Positions 1-6,869 of a stretch of 14,575 bases of DNA are shown here, piece after piece. The DNA lies in the NCBI GenBank assembly GCA_025927665.1, contig JAICKZ010000040.1, positions 1-14,575 of the forward strand, given 5' to 3'. A model generated the notes under the pieces. That model was not told the DNA's origin, searched no databases, and saw only the letters and a list, made by a program, of their open reading frames with translations. This DNA is from Steroidobacteraceae bacterium (lineage in GTDB: Bacteria; Pseudomonadota; Gammaproteobacteria; Steroidobacterales; Steroidobacteraceae). Every line of letters starts with the position of its first letter. Positions within the stretch are counted from its first letter, which is position 1. A program made the position numbers and the translations under genes.

Positions 1-2104
1 TATTCCATGCGACCTCCTTGTCTTTTCTCATGCGATCGTAGTTCTGTTCAGCAATATGAGCGGCATTGGTAATATGAGTGAATTCGAAAACTCGTGCATT
101 GCCTTTGATGGTATGCATATTACGAAATAACGCAGAGATCGCTTCTTCATCTCGAGACTTCGTCGCGTTTAATATGAGACGATTATCCGCAAGATACTTA
201 ATTGCCGATTCGGTGAAGTCGATAAATTTATCGGTAGGTGTTTTAATGAGTTTGGAGATAATACCCAGCTCTTCTTGTTGTTGCGCCGAGTCTTCTTCCA
301 ACTTACGCAAATGCGTAATGTCTTGGGTGATATGCAATACTTTATCTACAAGACCTTCATCGTTGACGATTGGGCTCCAATCCATTTGAAGAATTTTCTG
401 CACTCCATTGCCGTCGACAATTTTGATTTCTCTAGGCAGCAAGTGCTCATTGAATTCAAACATAATGGGATCCGCGCCAAGAATCGCATCAAGTGACGCA
501 GAAACCTGTTCCATTGCATCTATTCCCAACGACGCCTTGCCAAATATAGCTGTCATCACATTTTTGTAGGCGAAATCATCTCCTGCAAAGATGGTGCATA
601 AATACTTCGAGTATTCTGGATGAATGAGGTTCCCCGCGGTAATCGTTGACACGCCGATGTTCATGTTTTGCAGCATGGCGTTTATATCCTTGGTCTTTTT
701 GCTCAACTGCTCCGTGCGTTCAGCGACCCGAATTTCAAGGACTTCACGATGCGATACTTCGAGTGCGAGCCTCTCTGCTGCTTCCTTCTGCATTCTTGCC
801 TGTACTGCAGTTTGCATTGCCACCATGTCCCTCATGAGCGCAGAGAACTCTCCTTGCCCTAGCACTTCAATGCTTTGGAAACCTTCGTTCGATTCAACAC
901 TTCGTACCAAGGAGCGCATTTGGCCAATGGAGCTGGTCATGCTGCGAGCCAGTAACAATGCAAGCACCAATGCCAAAATGACCATCGGTGCAACGGTTAC
1001 CACAATTAAGTCATGTCCTTGAGATGCACTTTCAGTCATGTCCGCAACTCGTTGTTGCGCTGATGCGGATTGCTCATCGATCAATTCTTGAAGATGCGTG
1101 TCAATCGAATTAATGGTCTCTTTTGTAAATGGCTGGCCTCCATTTGCAAGCGGTGTCATCAGCGCTTTGACAGTGGTGATCGCATCACGGGCAGCAGCAG
1201 GATTGGCGACACTCGCTCCGCTATCAAGGTGCGTGCAAGCTTCATCTGCGATGGTGCGCAATTTTTCTGAGTTGCGAATGACATTGCTGGCATTGTCGGC
1301 GTTTTCGGTACCGACAATTTCCTTCCAGGCAACTTGGGCTAAGCGTGTTTCTGCAGCCGCAGTTTGATCACTCTGTTGATAATTGTCTGTCATCTCTGTG
1401 AAGTTTCGATAAGTCACCACAGCATTAATACCGGTGCCAAGCGCAACTGCAATGACAATGCCGAACGCCGCTAAGAGTTGAATACGAACGGAGACCCGAT
1501 TGATAAGCGTGTTGGGTGGTCCTGAGGGCAGCATCCGATTAAGAACCGAGACTTTTCTTTTCAAATGATTGAATACCACTGCGCCTACGTGGACAACAAT
1601 CAATGCCACTATGGTTTGTGCAGCGATTCGATGAGCCTGCATAAACTGTTCACGCGCATCATCGGAAATTTCCCATGGCGCCGGTAATGTAATGAGGCCA
1701 AATATTGACACAGGATCACCACGACCCCAAGCCACACCAATACCCAAGAGAGGTTGAATCACCAAGGCAGCATTAAACGCAACATGCACAGCTGTTGCAG
1801 CCAATTTTTGCCATGTTGGGAAACCTGTTGAATACCGTGGTGCGCGATAATAAATTGCAGTGATACATCGAAGAATGGTGAACAAAATGATGGCAAATCC
1901 AATTTGCCGATGTACAGCCAATAAAATTTGGCCATATTCCAACGAACGTAACTGGCTTAGAACCAATGCCATTGCCACTTGGGAAATAACAAATAGAGCA
2001 ACGATCCAGTGGATTGCTTGACGAAATACGCTGTATCTTTCTACCTCAGTGGTAGTTTCCATGGGCTTAGCTACCACTTTTGAATTAGAAATTGAAGTAT
2101 GCAT
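1..2104 (-). CDS. Cytochrome b561-HAMP-PAS-HPt signalling protein, CheA-like, C-terminus cut by window edge
   Basis: About 701 residues are visible from the ATG at 2104 and the frame is open to base 1. Residues 24-192 read as a bacterial cytochrome b561 (COG3038-type) domain: the FRQAIHW opening, the LAVHRQIGF segment, VSIFGLITLP, AHRIAAQTIVALIVVHVGA and a closing VSVLNRMLP. Candidate heme histidines are H32, H65, H107, H158 and H172. A further membrane helix follows at about 207-226, then a roughly 140-residue predicted periplasmic helical loop, a helix at about 365-386, a HAMP-like/coiled-coil stretch (about 387-475) and a PAS-like region (about 476-600). An HPt domain has the phosphorylatable His in MHTIKGNAR (H664), as in CheA P1. 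ATP-binding and CheW-like domains would lie past the left edge and cannot be seen. It sits 19 bp downstream of the cupredoxin gene, probably in the same operon. No strong ribosome site is visible and M15 is an alternative start. The family calls are firm; redox sensing is inferred. Confidence 0.85.
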   Translation of the reverse strand, partial: MHTSISNSKVVAKPMETTTEVERYSVFRQAIHWIVALFVISQVAMALVLSQLRSLEYGQILLAVHRQIGFAIILFTILRCITAIYYRAPRYSTGFPTWQKLAATAVHVAFNAALVIQPLLGIGVAWGRGDPVSIFGLITLPAPWEISDDAREQFMQAHRIAAQTIVALIVVHVGAVVFNHLKRKVSVLNRMLPSGPPNTLINRVSVRIQLLAAFGIVIAVALGTGINAVVTYRNFTEMTDNYQQSDQTAAAETRLAQVAWKEIVGTENADNASNVIRNSEKLRTIADEACTHLDSGASVANPAAARDAITTVKALMTPLANGGQPFTKETINSIDTHLQELIDEQSASAQQRVADMTESASQGHDLIVVTVAPMVILALVLALLLARSMTSSIGQMRSLVRSVESNEGFQSIEVLGQGEFSALMRDMVAMQTAVQARMQKEAAERLALEVSHREVLEIRVAERTEQLSKKTKDINAMLQNMNIGVSTITAGNLIHPEYSKYLCTIFAGDDFAYKNVMTAIFGKASLGIDAMEQVSASLDAILGADPIMFEFNEHLLPREIKIVDGNGVQKILQMDWSPIVNDEGLVDKVLHITQDITHLRKLEEDSAQQQEELGIISKLIKTPTDKFIDFTESAIKYLADNRLILNATKSRDEEAISALFRNMHTIKGNARVFEFTHITNAAHIAEQNYDRMRKDKEVAWN

Positions 2105-2123
2105 GAATTGTATTTGTTTGCCT

Positions 2124-2447
2124 TTATTCAACAACAACGACGTTCATTTTCATTCGCGGATGAATGCCACAAGTAACCGTATAGGTTCCAGGCTTGCTTA
2201 ATGGCACTTTGAAATGCACCCCGGGTTTTTGCAAACCGCTGTTGACTGAATAGCCACCACCGGTGATGGTAATGTTGTGGGAGGTATCGTCACTATTCAA
2301 AAAATCCACCAAATCGCCCTTCTCTATTGTCAGAGAAGGAGTGCTAAATTTGAGATTTTTTTGATCCACTGTATGGCTGGTGCTTGCCCAAGCAACAGCC
2401 ATGATTCCTAAAGTGGCGACAGTCATCGCTGTTAATATTCTCCGCAT
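2124..2447 (-). CDS. Exported cupredoxin (plastocyanin/amicyanin-like blue copper protein)
   Basis: A 107-residue precursor. The start at 2447 is chosen over the longer frame (to 2474) because AGGAGA lies 8 bases upstream and the signal peptide then starts cleanly: MRRILTAMTVATLGIMAVAWA, with cleavage near AWA-STS. The mature part is a single cupredoxin fold of about 86 residues. Type-1 copper ligands are visible: the His in SHNITI and the C-terminal loop CGIHPRM (Cys, His, Met with C-x2-H-x2-M spacing, as in amicyanin and pseudoazurin-like proteins). It should act as a soluble one-electron carrier in the periplasm. It lies 56 bp downstream of the Cyc2-like gene and 19 bp upstream of the cytochrome b561-HPt gene on the same strand, so its likely partners are those two heme proteins. 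This is reminiscent of rusticyanin working with Cyc2, although here the partnership is inferred from order only. Confidence 0.9.
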   Translation of the reverse strand: MRRILTAMTVATLGIMAVAWASTSHTVDQKNLKFSTPSLTIEKGDLVDFLNSDDTSHNITITGGGYSVNSGLQKPGVHFKVPLSKPGTYTVTCGIHPRMKMNVVVVE

Positions 2448-2503
2448 ATCTAGTCTCCTATCATCATTAAACAAATCGATACTTCATGAGGACTGATAGT
2501 GGC

Positions 2504-3952
2504 TTATCTGGAAACACCAGCACCAAATGGCGCCATTGCAATACGAACACTCAGATAAAGCGTATTGTTGCCCGTTGCGCCAACTTTATTTCCGTTAAAC
2601 ATAGAATATCCAACATAGCGAAGCGAGTAGCGAATGTTCGCCCAATTCACCGGTGCACTTGTCGTACCCCATTGTGCATAGGCAATTTCGGCAATATAGC
2701 CAGTGGAATCAGGTGATCCGGATGGGGTCTTGAAAAAGCCCTTGTCGGAAGATCCGCGTACCTTAAATACACCTACTGAAGGTATCCATTTATCTTTGTA
2801 ACTGTAAGAGACATCAAATCGGCTGGTATCGAAATGATCTGAAAGGTTATTGGATTTAGCCAGTGCTTTGCTCGCATTCAATTGGTCATGTTCACGGATG
2901 TAAGTTGCATGAGCAGACAAGAAGTGCACTTCGCTAGCGGTATATTGGTAGTTCAAATCGCCAGCAACATCCTCGATATCATCTGTGCCACGAGTTTGAT
3001 TGGCATTTGGAAAACGCTTGGCAAGCATTCCATATGCGCCGAGTTGTAGGTAATGACGATCAGCATAGTTGTGTTGTAACGCAATGCGCCAATACGGAAG
3101 CAAGCCATCATACGTATCAGTTGTTGGCGTATTTTGGATACCTAATCGTTTCAGCATACTGTTATTGAGCGGGTTATAGACAGTAGCTTCTGCATAGATC
3201 GTATTATTTATCATCGTGTAACCGCCAAGCCCAACGACACGCTGAGCAAGTTTAGCGTCCACGATAGAGGATGCGCTGGGAAGAGGGCCAAAAGGATTTG
3301 AGTTGGGCAAGAATTCAAACGTTGGAGTTGAATTCCACAAGTCTTGCGCAGTGGGTCGATTATTGAGATCAATTCCCAGCACGACATCCTTGCCACCAAT
3401 AGTTGGGTTAAATGCCTTGCGAACATCGACGTTATCAACTGCAATCATACTTTTGACGCCGTCATAAGTAACCTCGGAAAATGTGCCAATTCCATAGGCA
3501 ATTTCCCCGGCGTACGCCAATTTAAACTTATCAATAGAAGCGAAGTTGTCATTCACTTTATAATTTGGAAGTGGCGCCGCTCGATCTTTCTTGGTCTCTG
3601 TATATGATGAAAGGGCAACCAAGCTAATTGGCGGTAAATGATTCTGGTCGTCACCGCTGGCGTAGCCAAACAACTTAAAATCACGTCCATATTCTTTTAA
3701 TTGTGGACCATATGATCCAACGTGACACTTGGAACACACTTGTCCCGTCTGCTGCGCAAAGCCTGGCAATGCGTGGCTCGCAGGTGCCCACGAAATCATA
3801 ATTACAAATGCAGCGAGTAGCTCAGACACGCGTGTCTTCAATTTTTTCCCGTCTTCGTAAGACCCATCACTGCACAGCAATTTAATTGTGCGTGCAGACG
3901 GAACTCGATATCCAGTTGCGTTCCCAAAGATAGACGCGAGTGATAAAGTCAT
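2504..3952 (-). CDS. Cyc2-like outer-membrane monoheme cytochrome c-porin fusion
   Basis: The N-terminal motif GFAQQTGQVCSKCH, then GPQLKEYGRDFKLFGY, matches the pattern that defines the cytochrome end of the Cyc2/porin-cytochrome family (RQTGxxCxxCH followed by a GRxFKLxGY block). One covalent heme is expected at CSKCH. The remaining 400 or so residues are aromatic, alternate in hydrophobicity and end with YVGYSMFNG and NNTLYLSVRI, as expected of beta-barrel strands. A signal peptide (KKLKTRVSELLAAFVIMISW, cleaved near SHA-LPG) directly precedes the heme motif. The start is uncertain. ATG 3952 has AGGA nine bases upstream but leaves a polar leader of about 36 residues before the signal peptide. 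ATG 3958 is an alternative. TTG 3841 would give a normal 24-residue signal peptide. Cyc2 proteins move electrons across the outer membrane from Fe(II), but this GSYGPQL variant may have another donor. It is first in a probable operon with the cupredoxin and b561-kinase genes. Confidence 0.8.
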   Translation of the reverse strand: MTLSLASIFGNATGYRVPSARTIKLLCSDGSYEDGKKLKTRVSELLAAFVIMISWAPASHALPGFAQQTGQVCSKCHVGSYGPQLKEYGRDFKLFGYASGDDQNHLPPISLVALSSYTETKKDRAAPLPNYKVNDNFASIDKFKLAYAGEIAYGIGTFSEVTYDGVKSMIAVDNVDVRKAFNPTIGGKDVVLGIDLNNRPTAQDLWNSTPTFEFLPNSNPFGPLPSASSIVDAKLAQRVVGLGGYTMINNTIYAEATVYNPLNNSMLKRLGIQNTPTTDTYDGLLPYWRIALQHNYADRHYLQLGAYGMLAKRFPNANQTRGTDDIEDVAGDLNYQYTASEVHFLSAHATYIREHDQLNASKALAKSNNLSDHFDTSRFDVSYSYKDKWIPSVGVFKVRGSSDKGFFKTPSGSPDSTGYIAEIAYAQWGTTSAPVNWANIRYSLRYVGYSMFNGNKVGATGNNTLYLSVRIAMAPFGAGVSR

Positions 3953-4096
3953 GTTCATGTATCCTGAAAAATTGACAATCTGGTGGCTAAAATATGTTTC
4001 TATCAGCAACGCTCATCGCGCATTGCCATGCACTTATGTCGGTGCACAATTAGATTTCTTGAATAGAAAAATGTGATGAATAACCCAAAATCGACT

Positions 4097-4120
4097 TGCA
4101 CCAAAGCACACTTTGGAGCA
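4097..4120. repeat. Near-perfect inverted repeat (10-bp arms, 4-base loop) in the divergent intergenic region
   Basis: TGCACCAAAG pairs with CTTTGGAGCA across a CACA loop, with one mismatch. No T-run follows on either strand, so it is not a typical intrinsic terminator. Its place upstream of the Cyc2-like gene suggests an operator or a leader-RNA hairpin. Confidence 0.5.
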
Positions 4121-4282
4121 GTTGCGCTGCTATTAATCGATGCAATTTGCTTGAACGTTATCCTGTCCACACATTTGAATTGCTGAATTATCACGATCAC
4201 CAAACCGCAATCTACTTATGCAATGTGGCAAATAAAGATGGCAAACTCGTCCTTTAGTCTTGATTGCTGAAGGAGGAGTACT

Positions 4283-4308
4283 TAAATAATTCGAGATGGT
4301 GCCGATAT
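4283..4308 (+). promoter_or_regulatory. Sigma-28 (FliA) promoter candidate for the chemotaxis operon
   Basis: TAAA at 4283-4286, a 14-base spacer, then GCCGATAT at 4301-4308. The flagellar sigma-28 consensus is TAAA-N15-GCCGATAA, so the -10 matches at 7 of 8 positions and the spacer is one base short. Transcription would begin near 4315, about 55 bases before the ATG of the receptor-tip gene. Motility and chemotaxis genes are the standard sigma-28 targets, which fits the genes downstream. Confidence 0.65.
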
Positions 4309-4368
4309 CAAGTGACGGAACAAGCCAAGTTATGAGCATGATCAATTCCTATCTCCATAATTTACACG

Positions 4369-4959
4369 ATGAGCGGCATTAAATTTATGGCAACAACTGA
4401 TTCCAGCGCAGAAAGACGACGTGCCGCTGTTGCGCGCGTAGCTGTGCCAGCGCCATTCTCGACTCGCCACTCCGATGCGCATGTTATGGAGCAGGCTACG
4501 GATAGCAATAATCCCAAATTCGATAATGAACAGGTATCTCACCTTTCAAATGAGATCACTCGCCTTAAGATGCTCGCACACGTCTTTGAGCGATGGCATC
4601 AAGATATGATTCACTTGAGCGCACAAAACCGAGATATGCGCGGTAAAGGCGAAGACTTGGTATCAATAGCCAGAGAACTGATTATGCTTTCTCTAAACGC
4701 CGCAATTGAAGCGGCTCGCGCTGGCGAATCAGCTCGCGGCTTTGTTGTCGTCGCTGCGGAAGTAAGACGATTGGCGTTGAGAGCACAGTCACTATCAACG
4801 GATTTGAGCAAAACACTCCATAAAACTGAACTCTTAACAACAGGTACTTTTCAAGATATTCAAGCCGGAGGCAAGATGATGATGGCGGCACTCAGTGGCC
4901 TGGAGAATATGACCCGTCAATTGTCCGATGATGGAACCGATCCTGATGAACAAATTTAG
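4369..4959 (+). CDS. Small soluble receptor-tip protein (MCP signalling domain without sensor or membrane segments)
   Basis: A 196-residue protein. Residues 98-140 are the highly conserved hairpin tip of methyl-accepting chemotaxis proteins, including LNAAIEAARAGE and RGFVVVAAEVRRLA, where receptors contact CheA and CheW. No transmembrane helix, HAMP or ligand-binding domain is present. The helices flanking the tip are only about 40-50 residues each, far shorter than in a full receptor, and no clear methylation sites or CheR-binding tail are visible. The first 50 residues are polar, low in structure and rich in Arg and Ala. It may be a cytoplasmic adaptor that organises the kinase. ATG 4369 is the first possible start in frame (a stop lies at 4339) and ATG 4387 is an alternative; neither has a clear ribosome site. 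Its end overlaps the next gene, which indicates translational coupling. It is first gene of the four-gene chemotaxis operon. Confidence 0.8.
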   Translation: MSGIKFMATTDSSAERRRAAVARVAVPAPFSTRHSDAHVMEQATDSNNPKFDNEQVSHLSNEITRLKMLAHVFERWHQDMIHLSAQNRDMRGKGEDLVSIARELIMLSLNAAIEAARAGESARGFVVVAAEVRRLALRAQSLSTDLSKTLHKTELLTTGTFQDIQAGGKMMMAALSGLENMTRQLSDDGTDPDEQI

Positions 4960-5491
4960 TCAACAGGAAATAGAAACTTTCCAACGTATCTTCCTTCATG
5001 CTTTGCGTAAAGGATTACAACGGAATTCTCTTGAATCATTCGTTGCAACATCGGTATCAACCGACGCAAGTTACAGCGACAAGGAAGCGATTCTCATTGT
5101 CATGACTGTATCCTCCTTTGCATTCCGATTAATGGTGTTATTCAATGTTGTTGAAAATCAATTGAATCGCGAATACTTCATTGGAGATACGCCAAATCAA
5201 ACTTTCGTTGAGGCATTCTATGAAGTCGCAAATCTTTGCTGTGGTGCGCTTAATCGCGACATATCCCGCGATATTAGCCATCTGGGTATGTCCGTACCCG
5301 TCATGCTTACTCAATCATGCATGGAATACATAGACGCATTGAATCCGCAATATTTGGAATCTTACTCAATAACGCTAAATGAGACAGCTTCAGTACACGC
5401 AACACTGTGCTTGAGTTGCTCTGCTCCAGTATCTTTTTCCACCGACTTGTCGCAGATTGAAGAAGATGCCGGCGCGCTGGAATTATTCTGA
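4946..5491 (+). CDS. CheX-like chemotaxis phosphatase
   Basis: A 181-residue protein from ATG 4946, where GGAA lies nine bases upstream; ATG 4928 or 4931 would add five or six residues. It overlaps the receptor-tip gene by 14 bases. The segment FVEAFYEVANLCCGALNR carries the E-x2-N motif (E93, N96) that in CheC/CheX/FliY phosphatases inserts into the CheY active site and removes its phosphate. The following GMSVPVML and the C-terminal SITLNETASVHATLCLS strands fit the CheX fold. Length is slightly above the usual 150-160. The C-terminus is acidic and ends ALELF, very like the end of the next gene product and reminiscent of the CheY-binding tail of CheZ. Its most likely role is dephosphorylating the CheY encoded two genes downstream. 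The family call rests on motif and context, since overall similarity is low. Confidence 0.65.
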   Translation: MNKFSQQEIETFQRIFLHALRKGLQRNSLESFVATSVSTDASYSDKEAILIVMTVSSFAFRLMVLFNVVENQLNREYFIGDTPNQTFVEAFYEVANLCCGALNRDISRDISHLGMSVPVMLTQSCMEYIDALNPQYLESYSITLNETASVHATLCLSCSAPVSFSTDLSQIEEDAGALELF

Positions 5492-5523
5492 GAACTCTTT
5501 AAACCGATGCCAGGAAATTGAAC

Positions 5524-6480
5524 ATGAATCAGAAACCCGTAAGTAAAATACTTGTATTAGATAAGAGCTCGGTGCACAACCGCACAATCAAAGAGTTCTG
5601 TGATGCAAATGGACTCGTACCATTAAAGGCACGCAAGTCAACTGTGATGGCGGTATTGCGAACTAATATTGATTTAGGCGGAATTTTGTATTCAGACGAC
5701 TTCGGTGACACACCCGAAGAGACTGTTCAACTTGCGCTTGATATCCATGCCGCACGACCCGAGCTACCGATTTTTATGAGGTGCGATAGTCAATCATCTC
5801 AAACCGGACTGGAAAATAAGTTAGATCAAATTATCTGTGCCACATACCTTGCCGATGGTATGGAGAAATTGCGCGACGCAATTAATAGATACATCTTTTG
5901 TGTTATGTACCCCAACGCACTATTGCGTGGTATTAGCGAAATTACAACTTCAGTCCTTACCAATCAGTTCCAGAATTTAACGGTCACTGTTGACACGCCT
6001 TATATAGTGCGTGATCGCGTAATTTTTGGTGAGTTATTCAGCCTCATACCATTGGAGAGTGCATGGTGTCGGGGATTCATGATGCTGCAGGCAGAGGCAA
6101 CTCCATTGATGGCAATGGCAAACGGACGATCTGCCATTCCGGCGCAGCCGACGTTTCGCGAGGTAAACGATTTGCTTGGTGAAATTACCAATCTAATCTG
6201 GGGAGCCTTTAAAAACCGGTATATTGGCGACAATCAAGCGTCGCTAAGCCGTGTGGTACAGGTACCGATCATTGTAAATCACAATCATAGATACATTTCG
6301 TTCGGTTCTGAGAATCCTCAGTTGTGCTTTCACCTAAGACTCACCGATCAAGTCACAGGTAGCTGTTTCAGTATTTATGAACGATTTATTTTCAACTTAT
6401 CTTGGTCGCCTGATGACTTCATGGAAATTCCACAGGAAGTGAATCAGCTCATCGCATCTGGCGAATTAGAATTGTTTTGA
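5524..6480 (+). CDS. Degenerate receiver domain fused to a CheX-like phosphatase domain
   Basis: A 318-residue protein from ATG 5524, which has AGGA eight bases upstream; a TTG two codons earlier is too close to that site. Residues 1-125 look like a response-regulator receiver (ILVLDKSSVHNRTIKEF, GGILYSDDFGD, PIFMRCDS). The acidic pair normally written DD is reduced to D-K and the conserved Lys near its end is not evident, so this receiver is probably not phosphorylated normally. Residues 130-300 resemble CheX, with the E-x2-N motif in LLGEITNLIWGAF (E220, N223). The protein ends ELELF, as the preceding CheX-like protein ends ALELF. It lies 32 bp after that gene and 21 bp before cheY. A plausible job is a second phosphatase or scaffold acting on CheY, with the receiver as an interaction module. 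No name is assigned because close characterised homologues are not recognised. Confidence 0.6.
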   Translation: MNQKPVSKILVLDKSSVHNRTIKEFCDANGLVPLKARKSTVMAVLRTNIDLGGILYSDDFGDTPEETVQLALDIHAARPELPIFMRCDSQSSQTGLENKLDQIICATYLADGMEKLRDAINRYIFCVMYPNALLRGISEITTSVLTNQFQNLTVTVDTPYIVRDRVIFGELFSLIPLESAWCRGFMMLQAEATPLMAMANGRSAIPAQPTFREVNDLLGEITNLIWGAFKNRYIGDNQASLSRVVQVPIIVNHNHRYISFGSENPQLCFHLRLTDQVTGSCFSIYERFIFNLSWSPDDFMEIPQEVNQLIASGELELF

Positions 6481-6501
6481 CGAACTTCTTAGGAGAATAC
6501 A

Positions 6502-6867
6502 ATGGCAAATGTTCTTGTAGTTGATGATTCCGGCACCGTTCGCGATGAAGTGGCCTCCTTTTTAAGGGGCGCAGGAATGGACGTGGCGACTGCCGTGGAT
6601 GGCAACGATGGTTTGGCAAAATTGCGCACCGATCCTAGAATCAAGTTGGTTGTCGCTGACGTCAATATGCCAAATATGGATGGTCTGACTATGGCAGAAA
6701 AGATTCGCAGCGAACTTCGCAATGCAACGGTGAATATAATTATGCTTACAACGGAAAGCAGTCCCAATATGAAGGAACGCGGTAAAGCAGCTGGAGTGAA
6801 GGGATGGATTGTAAAGCCGTTTAAGGGAGCAGCAGTTGTCGAGTCATTTAAGAAGTTAGTCGGATGA
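6502..6867 (+). CDS. cheY: CheY-type single-domain response regulator
   Basis: A 121-residue stand-alone receiver domain preceded by a strong ribosome site (TAGGAGAA, about 5 bases before ATG). The full catalytic set is visible: D8 and D9 for magnesium, D53 as phosphoacceptor in VVADVNMPNMDG, T83 in MLTTES, and K105 in VKPF. There is no output domain, so it should work by binding a partner such as the flagellar switch, and it is the expected recipient of phosphate from the HPt-containing protein encoded on the other strand. It is the last gene of the operon, next to two CheX-like phosphatases that could reset it. Several CheY paralogues may exist in the genome, so flagellar control is likely but not proven. 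Confidence 0.88.
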   Translation: MANVLVVDDSGTVRDEVASFLRGAGMDVATAVDGNDGLAKLRTDPRIKLVVADVNMPNMDGLTMAEKIRSELRNATVNIIMLTTESSPNMKERGKAAGVKGWIVKPFKGAAVVESFKKLVG

Positions 6868-6869
6868 GG

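Larger units (their letters stand above)
3953..4368. other. Gene-free divergent regulatory region between the electron-transfer and chemotaxis gene sets
   Basis: Over 400 bases lie between the divergent Cyc2-like gene and the receptor-tip gene with no convincing coding sequence. The stretch holds a near-perfect hairpin (4097-4120), a short TGCAC/GTGCA dyad (4029-4046), two direct TGGCAAA copies (about 4226-4246), an isolated strong Shine-Dalgarno-like AAGGAGGAG at 4270-4278 without a usable start at the right distance, and a sigma-28 promoter candidate (4283-4308). No convincing sigma-70 promoter for the minus-strand genes was found by eye. Confidence 0.6.

Noticed and set aside
2504..3952. 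Calling the porin-cytochrome gene an iron oxidase (cyc2) outright
   Set aside because: The heme motif and barrel fit the wider family, but the GSYGPQL block differs from confirmed iron oxidases and no other iron-oxidation genes are visible.
4226..4310. GGCAAA-containing stretch checked as a c-di-GMP riboswitch and as a sigma-54 promoter
   Set aside because: The conserved internal and closing elements of the riboswitch are missing, and the GG-to-GC spacing does not fit a -24/-12 promoter.
4296..4382. A 28-codon ORF overlapping the start of the receptor-tip gene, downstream of a strong AAGGAGGAG
   Set aside because: The Shine-Dalgarno-like sequence is 17 bases from its ATG, too far, and the ORF start lies inside the sigma-28 promoter candidate, upstream of the expected transcript start. 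Its sequence matches nothing recognised.
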